The position numbers were made by a program, and so were the translations under genes. From NCBI GenBank assembly GCA_016178595.1, contig JACOSY010000046.1:1-47804 (forward strand): a DNA stretch of 47,804 nt, read 5' to 3'. This DNA comes from Ignavibacteria bacterium. GTDB lineage: Bacteria; Bacteroidota; Ignavibacteria; UBA10030; SZUA-254. The notes beneath the pieces are model-generated. The model saw nothing but the letters and a program-made list of their open reading frames with translations, was not told the DNA's origin and did not search any database. Below, piece by piece: positions 1 through 7,661 of this stretch (position 1 is the stretch's first letter; each line of letters opens with the position of its first letter).

Positions 1-78
1 CAACCCCTGAGCCCGATAGACGGCAATATGATCTCTTTCATCAAGAGACAGTTGATGATACTGTGGTATAGGTGCCAT
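1..78 (-). CDS. IS30-like transposase, N-terminal fragment (runs off window)
   Basis: From the ATG at 78 the minus strand reads 26 codons to the window edge: MAPIPQYHQLSLDERDHIAV then YRAQGL. A run of the type 'hxxLslxERxxIxxyraqGlS' opens the N-terminal helix-turn-helix of IS30-family transposases, which bind the terminal repeats and cut the element. The catalytic DDE domain is outside the window, so activity cannot be judged. The same peptide starts at 47723 on the other strand. Confidence 0.7.
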   Translation of the reverse strand, partial: MAPIPQYHQLSLDERDHIAVYRAQGL

Positions 79-136
79 ACTCCAAGAATAACAAATTCTC
101 TCCTGGAGTGTTGCACTTCCTTGTAGAACTCATGAT
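1..136 (-). mobile_element. 5' end of an IS30-like insertion sequence (truncated by window edge)
   Basis: These 136 bases are the exact reverse complement of 47665-47800. The segment holds a terminal region (reading inward from about 134: CATGAGTTCTACAAGGAAGT, then GCAACACTCC), a short leader and the start of a transposase that runs off the left edge. The element boundary lies near 131-136, because identity with the other copy stops there. The family call rests on the transposase N-terminus. The exact inverted repeat and any target duplication cannot be set without the other end. Confidence 0.8.
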
Positions 137-150
137 TTTGAATTGACCCT

Positions 151-753
151 ATGGCCCATCTACCGCTCACACTTCTCCACAGGCAAAAATACATTCAGGA
201 TCAGCTCAACGAAAGCGCCGACACAAAGAAGAAGATGTTCGATGCCTGTGCCGGCGACATTCTGAAAGCCGTCGATGCCATCATGCGCACCTATAATAGT
301 AAGGGGAAAGTTTTCCTATGCGGAAACGGCGGCAGTGCGGCGGACTCGCAGCACATGGCAACGGAACTTGTCATTCGCATGTCGAAGCCAAATCGTCCTG
401 CGCTTGCCGCAATTGCACTCACGACCGACAGCTCTATGCTCACCGCCGGGGGGAATGATCTCGGCTTTGAAAATATCTTTGCCCGACAAATCGAAGGTCT
501 GGGCAATGCCGGTGACACGCTCATCGCCATCAGCACGAGCGGAAAATCCGAAAATGTCAATCGTGCAATCATCGAAGCCAAGAAGCGCGGGATGACGGTC
601 GTGGGATTTCTTGGGAGGGAAGGCGGGACGGCAAAAGCGCTCGTCGATATTTCGATCATTATCCCATCCGATGACACGCAGAGGATTCAGGAAGGACACA
701 TCACGGTCGCACATATCATCTGCGGCATCATCGAGAATGAGATGTTCGGGTGA
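151..753 (+). CDS. gmhA: SIS-domain phosphoheptose isomerase (GmhA-like)
   Basis: The 200-residue product is a single SIS domain of the GmhA/DiaA family. GmhA converts sedoheptulose 7-phosphate to D-glycero-D-manno-heptose 7-phosphate, the first step towards the ADP-heptose of LPS or surface glycans. Seen: phosphosugar loop GNGGSAADSQH (58-68), E72, STSGKSENV (129-137) and a C-terminal QEGH with H183, matching the usual catalytic Glu/His pair. Length is close to the usual 190-200. The next two genes overlap it end to start, suggesting an envelope-polysaccharide operon. The ATG at 151 lies only about 15 bases from the IS boundary and has no clear ribosome site, so the native promoter and perhaps the true N-terminus (residues 1-12 look atypical) were replaced. 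DiaA is a less likely alternative. Confidence 0.8.
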   Translation: MAHLPLTLLHRQKYIQDQLNESADTKKKMFDACAGDILKAVDAIMRTYNSKGKVFLCGNGGSAADSQHMATELVIRMSKPNRPALAAIALTTDSSMLTAGGNDLGFENIFARQIEGLGNAGDTLIAISTSGKSENVNRAIIEAKKRGMTVVGFLGREGGTAKALVDISIIIPSDDTQRIQEGHITVAHIICGIIENEMFG

Positions 754-800
754 TGGATTGTACGTCTACGAGGGAGAATAATCCAGGCGAGGTGCGCATT

Positions 801-1031
801 ATGGACGAAGATGTTATTCCGAAAATTGACAGCGCAATCGAACGCTTGCACGCACAGCGCGAAGAGATCACCTCTCAATACTCGGATCTTTTACATGCAT
901 CAAAGCCTCTGGTTGAGGATGCGATGATTGGTGTTCTCCAAGAAATGAAGGAAGCTCTTCGTGAACTAAGGAGCCTTCGGGCGTTTGTCTTGAGCCACGG
1001 ATTGCCGCCAAACAAGATCTCAGCTCCATAA
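801..1031 (+). CDS. small helical hypothetical protein
   Basis: I do not recognise this protein. It is short (76 residues from the ATG at 801), charged and leucine-rich. Residues with heptad-like spacing (IDSAIERLHAQREEITSQY, then LQEMKEALRELRSLRAFVL) suggest a coiled coil. I prefer the start at 801 because GAGGTG lies about 8 bases upstream; an alternative ATG at 753 overlaps the gmhA stop and would give 92 residues. Its stop (TAA, 1029-1031) overlaps the ATG of the glycosylphosphotransferase by one base, so the two genes are probably translationally coupled. No signal peptide or catalytic motif is visible. Confidence 0.6.
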   Translation: MDEDVIPKIDSAIERLHAQREEITSQYSDLLHASKPLVEDAMIGVLQEMKEALRELRSLRAFVLSHGLPPNKISAP

Positions 1032-2452
1032 TGGCACGCCCTCGCCGAAACGACTTCCTCGTACCGACTCTTGCAATCCTGTTCGATGCCATCGCAATCG
1101 AGGGGGCATTTCTTTTTTCGTACTGGCTGCGATTCAACACGCGGGTTTTGCAATTCCTACCACTGAAGGAAGATATACCGCCGCTCGACGCATACCGGTA
1201 CAGCTCGATTGTTGTGATTTTCGTTTGGCTTCTTGTCTTCAAGTCGGCGGGAATGTATGGTGCGCGCCGCAACATTGCATTAAGCGACGAATCCATCATC
1301 ATCCTTCGGCGCGTGACGTTCGGAATGCTGATCGTGATGAGCGCGGCATTTTTCTACCGTACCTTTTCCTATTCGCGCGTAGTCTTCGTTCTTCTCTGGG
1401 GAACCTCGGTCGTTTTCCTTTCTATCGGGCGTACATTCCTCTACAATCTTGAGAAGAGCTTGTATGCGCATGGGCGCGAGCTGCGGAATGCCGTCATCAT
1501 CGGCAGCAATGAAGCGGCCAACAGGATTTATCAGACGCTCCGCAATCATCCGCTGCTGGGCTACAAGCTCGCCGGGTATTGCGCCGACGCGCCGTGCACG
1601 AATAGTGCGTCGCTTTCGGGTTCGACATTCCTCGGTGGACTGAACGACGCGCCGGACGTTCTCGTGAAAGAAGAAATCGAATTAGCGCTCATTGCCATCG
1701 ATTACGAACAGCATCCTCAGCTCTATAAGCTGATGCAGGAGTGTGAAGGAGTGAACGTTGAATTCCTGATGGTCCCCGATATCATCGAGCGTATTTCGAC
1801 CGGCGTCTCCGTGAAAGAGATCGAAGGCATTCCGTTCATCAAGATCAAAGGGATGCCGATGTCGACGTGGGGAAGGATAGTGAAGCGGTCGTTCGATGTC
1901 GTTACCTCTCTCGTATTGCTGATTGTCAGTTCTCCTGTCTTGTTGCTTGTCGCAATGTTCATTCGGCTCGATTCGAAAGGTCCGATCTTTTTCAAACAAG
2001 AGCGAGTGGGGATCGATGGTGAGCGATTCGACATGATCAAATTTAGATCGATGAAAGTCGGGGCGGAGCTGCACGATCGTCAGTCAGGTCTCGGTATCGA
2101 AAACGACCCGCGGCAGACCGCCATCGGCAAAATCCTTCGTCATACAAGTCTTGATGAGCTTCCACAGCTCATCAATGTGCTGAAAGGAGAAATGAGTTTG
2201 GTAGGACCACGGCCCGAACGGCCGTACTTCGTTGAACAATTCAAGAATCACGTGCCGAAGTATCTCGATCGCCACCGCGTCAAGACCGGCATGACCGGCT
2301 GGGCGCAAGTGAACGGACTGCGGGGAAATACATCGCTCGAGGAAAGGATCAAGTACGATATCTATTATATTGAAAACTGGTCGCTGGGCTTCGACATTGA
2401 GATTCTTTTCAAGACCGTTGGCGCACTTTTCTCAACGTGGAGCTCTCGATGA
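1031..2452 (+). CDS. polyprenyl glycosylphosphotransferase (WbaP/WcaJ-type sugar transferase)
   Basis: The enzyme moves a sugar-1-phosphate from a nucleotide sugar to undecaprenyl phosphate, starting assembly of an exopolysaccharide, capsule or O-antigen unit at the inner membrane. The 473 residues show the usual plan: about four N-terminal membrane segments (near 11-33, 58-72, 98-110, 117-134), a nucleotide-binding-like middle domain (NAVIIGSNEAANRI, 153-166) and a C-terminal bacterial sugar transferase domain. That domain shows the KRSFDVV membrane re-entry helix, FKQERVG, MIKFRSM, TSLDELPQL, SLVGPRPERP and TGMTGWAQVNG. Length matches the WcaJ/EpsL class. The preceding gmhA and the overlapping small gene point to a surface-glycan role. 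The sugar substrate cannot be read from sequence. Confidence 0.9.
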   Translation: MARPRRNDFLVPTLAILFDAIAIEGAFLFSYWLRFNTRVLQFLPLKEDIPPLDAYRYSSIVVIFVWLLVFKSAGMYGARRNIALSDESIIILRRVTFGMLIVMSAAFFYRTFSYSRVVFVLLWGTSVVFLSIGRTFLYNLEKSLYAHGRELRNAVIIGSNEAANRIYQTLRNHPLLGYKLAGYCADAPCTNSASLSGSTFLGGLNDAPDVLVKEEIELALIAIDYEQHPQLYKLMQECEGVNVEFLMVPDIIERISTGVSVKEIEGIPFIKIKGMPMSTWGRIVKRSFDVVTSLVLLIVSSPVLLLVAMFIRLDSKGPIFFKQERVGIDGERFDMIKFRSMKVGAELHDRQSGLGIENDPRQTAIGKILRHTSLDELPQLINVLKGEMSLVGPRPERPYFVEQFKNHVPKYLDRHRVKTGMTGWAQVNGLRGNTSLEERIKYDIYYIENWSLGFDIEILFKTVGALFSTWSSR

Positions 2453-2529
2453 GCAAAGAGCAGCGAGCATTGAGCCAAGAGTCATTATTTTTTTAATTTT
2501 TAATTTTGACTTTTGACTTTTGAGTTGAC

Positions 2530-2826
2530 ATGGTCACACTTTTCATTTTTTATCTCCACACAATAGCAGCAGTTGCACTTTTTACGAAGCGCTGGCAGGA
2601 AGGTGATTTGAAAGAAGCTTCGCTTGCGGTGCTGTTCATGCTGCTCATTTTCTCTGTCGGCTGGTCGATGTCGGCATTCATCATGAATTTCCTCATCGAG
2701 GAAAAAGGCTTCGGTCTGTGGCTCGATCGCAACGCGCTTGCGCTGGTGCTGCTGACGTTCCTCGAAGCGATTTTCTACTATCTTCAGACGCAGCGAAAGA
2801 AGCGAAAGGTCCTTCGACCCGCGTGA
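2530..2826 (+). CDS. small membrane protein, unknown function
   Basis: A 98-residue hydrophobic protein with about three membrane segments (near 2-18, 30-54 and 66-86) and a basic tail (QRKKRKVLRPA). I do not recognise a family. It follows the glycosylphosphotransferase by 77 bases on the same strand. The gap holds an AT-rich track with repeated TTTTGACTT units (about 2490-2527), so it may be transcribed separately. Its stop codon lies inside one arm of a perfect 6-bp inverted repeat shared with the convergent gene downstream. Confidence 0.6.
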   Translation: MVTLFIFYLHTIAAVALFTKRWQEGDLKEASLAVLFMLLIFSVGWSMSAFIMNFLIEEKGFGLWLDRNALALVLLTFLEAIFYYLQTQRKKRKVLRPA

Positions 2827-2839
2827 GAGTGCGTCTCAC
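2823..2839. terminator. small inverted repeat containing both convergent stop codons
   Basis: GTGAGA (2823-2828) and TCTCAC (2834-2839) pair perfectly around a 5-base loop. The stop of the + strand gene (2824-2826) and the stop of the - strand gene (2836-2838) lie in opposite arms. No U-run follows on either side, so a role as bidirectional terminator is only possible. Confidence 0.3.
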
Positions 2840-5457
2840 TTCAAGATCAATTTCCCCGACGCCTTCATTCTCACCCAATATCCCCAACCGGGAGAAAGCA
2901 CGGTAATGGCGCCGTAACCAGGGTGTACCTTGAAATCGAAGAACGGGGATATTCTGATGTCCGGAGGGATTGTAATGACGTCGGACACTTGGACAGGTCT
3001 TGTCAGCGTTCCGACAAGATTCCATCCTTCGTTGACATCGATTGTATCGGACACGCGCGCGGTGCCGGAGAATGCAACAGTAAACGTGGAGTCGAACTTT
3101 ACCCAGAAACCTCGATGCCATGGGATCGAATCGGTCGGTTCGTAGGTACCCGTGTAAATGAACGCCTTCGACGCGGTCGATGGGAAAAGGGTTGCCAGTT
3201 TCCTGTCCGGTACATCCAGCGGGAAGGACAGAAGGTTCCAGCCAGTTGCAATATTGATTGTAATCGAATCCTTGTCCGAGATAATGAAGATAGTGGAATC
3301 AATCAAGCTGCTATGAAGATCATCATGACCGTGCAGCCAGCCAACGAGCTTGTGTGAACCCTCTGACAACAATCCTGGATCAAAGAACTCGCTTGGGAAC
3401 GAGGAATTCCATGTGTGAATTGTGTGCGGTCCAACGTGAATATAATTGAAGAGTTGAGTACAAGCAACATACCTGTGCCAGCATTTGGATGAGTCGATGC
3501 AATAGTCGTAGGGGCATCCAGTCGGAAAAGTGAGTACCACTGTGGTATCTTGACGGTTCCAATATGTGAACGTAACGTTTATTGTGTCCAGGGTATGATA
3601 TGTTATCCGATCCGTTGAAACGCTTAGCTCGTTGATGGTGCTAACTCCAGCATCGCTCGTGTGGAAGAAAGCGGCCCTGCCCGCAGCCCAACCATCGTGC
3701 TGATCCAAGAAGAAGACGCTGTTGATTGGACGGTCTACAGGAGTATTTTCTTTTTGCCATGTGTCTCCTCCATCGGAACTCCGGTATAATCCATCGTTGC
3801 CGACAATCCATCCAGATCGTGAATCGAGGAACCACACATCGTTGAGCGACCATCCTCCAACATCGTGGCCGGGACCGGGCAATGCGCTCGCCGTCCACTT
3901 ATTCCCTCCATCCGAAGTCTTGAAGATCATCCAATTCTGGCCGACTGCGTAGACGGTTTTATCCGTTACCACCGATAAACCTTCAATCTGAAAATACTGA
4001 ACGCCATCAACAAATTGGCGCACCCACGTGTTTCCCCCATCAGTTGTCTTATAGATGCTTGATCCGGCAATCCAACCGATGTCTTTGGTGATAAACTTGA
4101 CGGATGAAAACTCGGCCTGATCGGAGAATGTCGTATCATTCCAGGTTGCACCGGCGTTCGACGTTCGCATAAGATGACCTGCGCTTCCGGTAGCGAAACC
4201 GTGAGTGTCATCGATGAACCAGAGGGCAAGTGTTGAATATGGCATTTCACCGGTTTGATCGGTCCATGTTTTGCCACCGTCGGTTGTATGAAAGATCGAA
4301 CTCCATCCTCCGCCCAGATTTTTTCCGATCCAACCGTGGTTTTCATCGGTGAAGAACATACTGCTCACATCGGACTGTGGAAGGGGACTGAAAGAGTCAC
4401 CGCCATCTGCTGTCTTGAGAAGTTGATTATACGTCGCCGCAAATCCAACGAGCGAATCGACGAAGAACAATTTCTGAAAATATGTAGATGATGCAGGATT
4501 GATTGAGTGCCATGCAATGCCACCATTCTCGGTGCGGAAGATTTGGCCACTTTCACCGGCAGTTATAGCTCGGGCAGAATCGAGCTGGGAGATGCGAGAG
4601 AATGTTCCGATCTGCTGAAGCTGCCATGACGCGCCGCCGTCGGATGTTCCATAAATTCTCGAGCGCGTTAAAAACCAGCCATGATTGTGATCCATGAATG
4701 CCACATCGCCCGTGCCGAACGCGTATGGGACGTCGAAGTTCAAGGCCCACGTCGCACCGCCATCTGTCGTCTTGTAGAGATAGCCGTCGTAATCATTGAA
4801 TGCACCGAAGTAGCCGGAGATCCAACCAGTCACGCTATCAGTGAATGTGAGGCCATTATATCGGAACAGTGAAACGTCACTGGAGCGATCGTTCCATTCC
4901 GCTCCGCCGTTTGTTGTCTGCAGGAGAGTTCGTGGACCGTAAGCCCAGCCGTGTTGTGTATCTCGGAAATAGAGGTGGTGCGGTGTCGCGCCCGGAGGCA
5001 GGGGTGATGATGACCAATTCTGGCCACCATTAGTCGAGTGGTAGAAGTACTCATTGGTGAGCTTCCAGGCTTCATTGGCGTCGATAAATTTCATATCGTA
5101 GATGACTGTGGTTGATGTAGAATCTATGATAGGTGAGAACGACCAGGTCAGTCCACCGTCAGTCGTCTTCGCGTATGATTCATTCGCACCGAAGGCATAA
5201 CCCTCGAGCGCGTCTTTGAACGCGATGCCAAAAAGGTCGGCGGACCTGTCCGACTCGATGATCGTCCAGTTAACGCCGTGATCGGTTGAGCGAAGGAAGA
5301 TTCCTTTCTCACCGACAGCAATGACGACGCCAGTTGGAAGGTATTCGACATCGTTGAGATTATTGCCGGTCGGGGAGTAATACTGCCACTCCCACTGAGC
5401 GTGAAGAACAGGTTGGAGGCTGATTGCCACAACAAGACAGAGCAGCGTGCGTTTCAT
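2836..5457 (-). CDS. secreted Asp-box / YCF48-like repeat protein
   Basis: A Sec signal peptide (MKRTLLCLVVAISLQPVLHA, cut near A20/Q21) is followed by about 14 repeats of the form TTDGGxxW, such as KTTDGGLTW, HTTDGGKTW, KTTDGGNTW and RSSDGGDTW. These are Asp-box (BNR) turns of a beta-propeller, as in YCF48/HCF136-like proteins and sialidases. The last ~250 residues are propeller-free, with two GWN...GFWV/GYWV units typical of surface proteins in the FCB group. There is no clear NPFNP-type sorting tail. The product is 873 residues and probably exported; a photosystem-assembly role is not implied. An excellent GGAGG lies just before the ATG at 5457, and a TTGACA-17-TACTAC promoter lies upstream. 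Ligand and function are unknown. Confidence 0.75.
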   Translation of the reverse strand: MKRTLLCLVVAISLQPVLHAQWEWQYYSPTGNNLNDVEYLPTGVVIAVGEKGIFLRSTDHGVNWTIIESDRSADLFGIAFKDALEGYAFGANESYAKTTDGGLTWSFSPIIDSTSTTVIYDMKFIDANEAWKLTNEYFYHSTNGGQNWSSSPLPPGATPHHLYFRDTQHGWAYGPRTLLQTTNGGAEWNDRSSDVSLFRYNGLTFTDSVTGWISGYFGAFNDYDGYLYKTTDGGATWALNFDVPYAFGTGDVAFMDHNHGWFLTRSRIYGTSDGGASWQLQQIGTFSRISQLDSARAITAGESGQIFRTENGGIAWHSINPASSTYFQKLFFVDSLVGFAATYNQLLKTADGGDSFSPLPQSDVSSMFFTDENHGWIGKNLGGGWSSIFHTTDGGKTWTDQTGEMPYSTLALWFIDDTHGFATGSAGHLMRTSNAGATWNDTTFSDQAEFSSVKFITKDIGWIAGSSIYKTTDGGNTWVRQFVDGVQYFQIEGLSVVTDKTVYAVGQNWMIFKTSDGGNKWTASALPGPGHDVGGWSLNDVWFLDSRSGWIVGNDGLYRSSDGGDTWQKENTPVDRPINSVFFLDQHDGWAAGRAAFFHTSDAGVSTINELSVSTDRITYHTLDTINVTFTYWNRQDTTVVLTFPTGCPYDYCIDSSKCWHRYVACTQLFNYIHVGPHTIHTWNSSFPSEFFDPGLLSEGSHKLVGWLHGHDDLHSSLIDSTIFIISDKDSITINIATGWNLLSFPLDVPDRKLATLFPSTASKAFIYTGTYEPTDSIPWHRGFWVKFDSTFTVAFSGTARVSDTIDVNEGWNLVGTLTRPVQVSDVITIPPDIRISPFFDFKVHPGYGAITVLSPGWGYWVRMKASGKLILK

Positions 5458-5493
5458 AATTCCTCCACAGATTTATTCCGCGGATACCTATCG

Positions 5494-5522
5494 GTAGTAC
5501 AAATTGTCCGTCAGATTGTCAA
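5494..5522 (-). promoter_or_regulatory. sigma70-like promoter for the Asp-box gene
   Basis: On the minus strand TTGACA (5522-5517), a 17-base spacer and TACTAC (5499-5494) precede the ATG at 5457 by about 35 bases. The -35 is perfect and the -10 is weak. A GGAGG ribosome site lies between promoter and start. Confidence 0.4.
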
Positions 5523-5640
5523 GCCGGAGCACACATTGAGTTTCAACCGAACGAACGAAAGAATGAGGTGTTAGTGATAACGCTTGAGCATTTTTCAATA
5601 AATCAGTGAAACAATGATTCAAAGGCAATTACCCGTTACC

Positions 5641-5730
5641 CTACTTCCTTTCTCCGTGCTCTCTCTGCTTATACTCCATCTCAGGCTTGATTTGTTCCAT
5701 GTTGGGGGCGTTCCAATCTTTCAAGAGCGT
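5641..5730 (-). pseudogene. degenerate C-terminal remnant of a PLD-family paralog
   Basis: In the same frame as the upstream membrane-protein gene, and directly after its TGA (5733-5731), the minus strand encodes 29 residues (TLLKDWNAPNMEQIKPEMEY, then KQREHGERK) before a TAG at 5641. This matches the C-terminus of the nearby PLD protein (LKGWDGPYTESIKQEIEYKP, then RMHGEK) at 15 of 26 positions. The matching 60-base DNA blocks share 43 bases. No start codon or upstream PLD sequence is visible. I read it as the 3' stump of a second PLD gene, though a shared C-terminal extension is possible. Confidence 0.55.
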
Positions 5731-6162
5731 TCACGCCGAATTTCCGGGTGATGCCGGCATTGGCTGTTCGGGTTTCTTCATCCATCGTCCGGCAAGGTAC
5801 GCGAAGAGACCTGCGATCAATCCCGTGACTGCACCGATGATCGGCCCGACGATCAAGACCATCATGCGCGGACTGATCGATTGCGGAAGTTTTGCGTAGC
5901 CGGCCATTGCCTCGGGGTTGTTTGCGGCGTAGGTGGAGAAGAATGTCGCATGGATCAAGCAAATCCAGATCCCGTTCACAACGCTGACCGCGAAGCCGTG
6001 CAGAAAACGTTTCTCAGAGGTCTTTCGTGCAATGACGATTGCGTACACGATGAAGATGACGAGCCACAACAGCGGCTCGATGTGTTGGATCAGTCCGAAG
6101 ACCGCCGCAAACGCCATCGCGACTCCAAAGAGCGACAGCGCAAAGATGAGTTTCCAGTTCAT
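5731..6162 (-). CDS. small integral membrane protein, unknown function
   Basis: From the ATG at 6162 the product is 143 residues starting MNWKLIFALSLFGVAMAFAA. It has four likely membrane segments: the N-terminal helix, LLWLVIFIVYAIVIA, the VVNGIWICLIHATF region, and IVGPIIGAVTGLIAGLFAYL. A longer reading from 6216 adds 18 polar residues that do not look like a signal, so I prefer 6162. Proteins of this type are common hypotheticals in the FCB group, but I cannot name a family. The PLD gene lies 93 bases upstream on the same strand, and a PLD-like tail follows the stop in frame. Confidence 0.65.
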   Translation of the reverse strand: MNWKLIFALSLFGVAMAFAAVFGLIQHIEPLLWLVIFIVYAIVIARKTSEKRFLHGFAVSVVNGIWICLIHATFFSTYAANNPEAMAGYAKLPQSISPRMMVLIVGPIIGAVTGLIAGLFAYLAGRWMKKPEQPMPASPGNSA

Positions 6163-6255
6163 AGTGTTTGTATGATTGTAACGGAGATGGTAAATTTGAT
6201 GATTGCTCAATGACACTGAAACCTTCCTGTTATCAAACTTCCGAAGTCGATTCCA

Positions 6256-7482
6256 TCACTTCTCTCCATGCATTCGCGGCTTGTACTCGATTTCCTGCTT
6301 GATCGATTCCGTATACGGGCCATCCCATCCTTTCAAGAAAATCCTGCGAAGGAGATTGGTGATCTTTTGATTCTCGACAACAACGCCAAGGTTGCGCGTT
6401 GTGTAGAAGTAACTCTTCTCCCAGTTGCTCGTCCCGATCCAGCACGACGAGCTATCGATGACGAGGTACTTGCAATGCTCGACACGTGCGAACGAGATGT
6501 ATCCGCCAGACCATTCAGGTATTGCGCTGAATTTTATCTCGATGTTTGACGTCTTCGCAAGACTCTTCAACGAGTCGATTGTGGGATGATCGATTGACCA
6601 ATCCGAGACGATCATTTTCACCTTCACGCCGCGAGATGCTGCACGCTTAAGCGCTTCGTTGAGGATGGGATAATAACTTTTGTCGCGCGCGATGGGAGAG
6701 TACGTCAAAAACTGGCAGAACACATCCCTTGTTGCCTGATCGATGAGATGAACGATCGCTTTTTCATCCCAGAGCATCGTATCGGGAATTATTCCAATTG
6801 GACTCATGGTCGGTGTGTACACCAGCGTGTCGTTTGTTCCTTCAACAATACGAATAGGGAGTTGATACGATTGATGTTTCAGAAGCGATGCGATCTGACT
6901 CTTATCGCTGCTTGATGAAAGCTGCCAATCCAGCTCAAACACGTCTTCGTAAATCTTGATTGCTTGAGAGTTTTTGATTCGAACACCAAGCTCATGGATA
7001 TGCTTGAGTGCGCGCCAGTCGAAGTTCTGGCTTCCGAGAAAGATTTGTTCTCCATCGACGATGAAATACTTGGAGTGTTGTACTCCGCCGGCAAGTTTCC
7101 CAAAGTCGATGACACGCACTTCGATGTTTTTCTGCTTGCCGAGCATGTCGGTAGGCTCGGGATACGTCTTGTGCATGCGCGCATCGACGATCAATCGAAC
7201 GTTGACTCCGCGCTCCGCTGCTTTAACGATCGCCGCCAGGATGTCTTCCAACGGCTCGCCCTTTTGATCGGAGATGTAAAACTCTTCGATGTCGAGCGAC
7301 TTCTTTGCGCCGTTGATCATCTCCAGCCAGACCTCGTGCGCATTCCGGATGTCGGGATTATCGAGTGATGTTTCGATGGGAACGCTCTCGACCAGCTCGA
7401 AATCGGGGTAACCGGCGATTTGCGAAAAGGATGTTTGAGTGAAAAGAAAAACAATAATGAAAAGGAAGATGTATTTTGTCAT
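6256..7482 (-). CDS. phospholipase D-like (HKD) exported protein
   Basis: The 408-residue protein starts with a signal peptide (MTKYIFLFIIVFLFTQTSFS) when read from the ATG at 7482; the longer frame from 7551 adds 23 residues with no role. Two full HKD motifs are present: HSKYFIVD (H136, K138, D143), followed by LGSQNFDW, and HCKYLVID (H336, K338, D343), followed by IGTSNWEK. Both halves of the active site are therefore intact. Members hydrolyse or transfer phosphodiesters: phospholipids (PLD, cardiolipin synthase) or DNA (Nuc-type). The signal peptide suggests periplasmic or outer-surface action. The substrate cannot be told from sequence. The C-terminal tail is echoed at 5641-5730. Confidence 0.85.
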   Translation of the reverse strand: MTKYIFLFIIVFLFTQTSFSQIAGYPDFELVESVPIETSLDNPDIRNAHEVWLEMINGAKKSLDIEEFYISDQKGEPLEDILAAIVKAAERGVNVRLIVDARMHKTYPEPTDMLGKQKNIEVRVIDFGKLAGGVQHSKYFIVDGEQIFLGSQNFDWRALKHIHELGVRIKNSQAIKIYEDVFELDWQLSSSSDKSQIASLLKHQSYQLPIRIVEGTNDTLVYTPTMSPIGIIPDTMLWDEKAIVHLIDQATRDVFCQFLTYSPIARDKSYYPILNEALKRAASRGVKVKMIVSDWSIDHPTIDSLKSLAKTSNIEIKFSAIPEWSGGYISFARVEHCKYLVIDSSSCWIGTSNWEKSYFYTTRNLGVVVENQKITNLLRRIFLKGWDGPYTESIKQEIEYKPRMHGEK

Positions 7483-7545
7483 AAGCGATTCACTTCGGAT
7501 TGTTGGAGTTGATTCACTTGAGATTATTGGAATGCAACGGATGAC

Positions 7546-7660
7546 ATTCACAGCAGATTAAACGGATGAAGGGATGATATTTACAGTAGAGTATAGAGAT
7601 CGCACAGATTCCCTTCAAGGCACATCTTCAATCCTTTAATCCCCTTCATCTGCTGTGAAT
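7546..7660. repeat. imperfect intergenic inverted repeat with 13-bp perfect outer arms
   Basis: ATTCACAGCAGAT (7546-7558) and ATCTGCTGTGAAT (7648-7660) are perfect complements. Between them, related strings (GATTAAACGGATGAAGGG and CCTTTAATCCCCTTCATC) continue the symmetry imperfectly. It fills the gap between the crotonase and PLD genes. It looks like a miniature dispersed repeat rather than a terminator, because no U-run follows. Confidence 0.45.
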
Positions 7661-7661
7661 C

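Noticed and set aside
2836-5457. Photosystem II assembly role for the Asp-box protein
   Set aside because: The repeats are generic beta-propeller turns; no photosynthesis gene is nearby and the C-terminal modules are typical of surface proteins.
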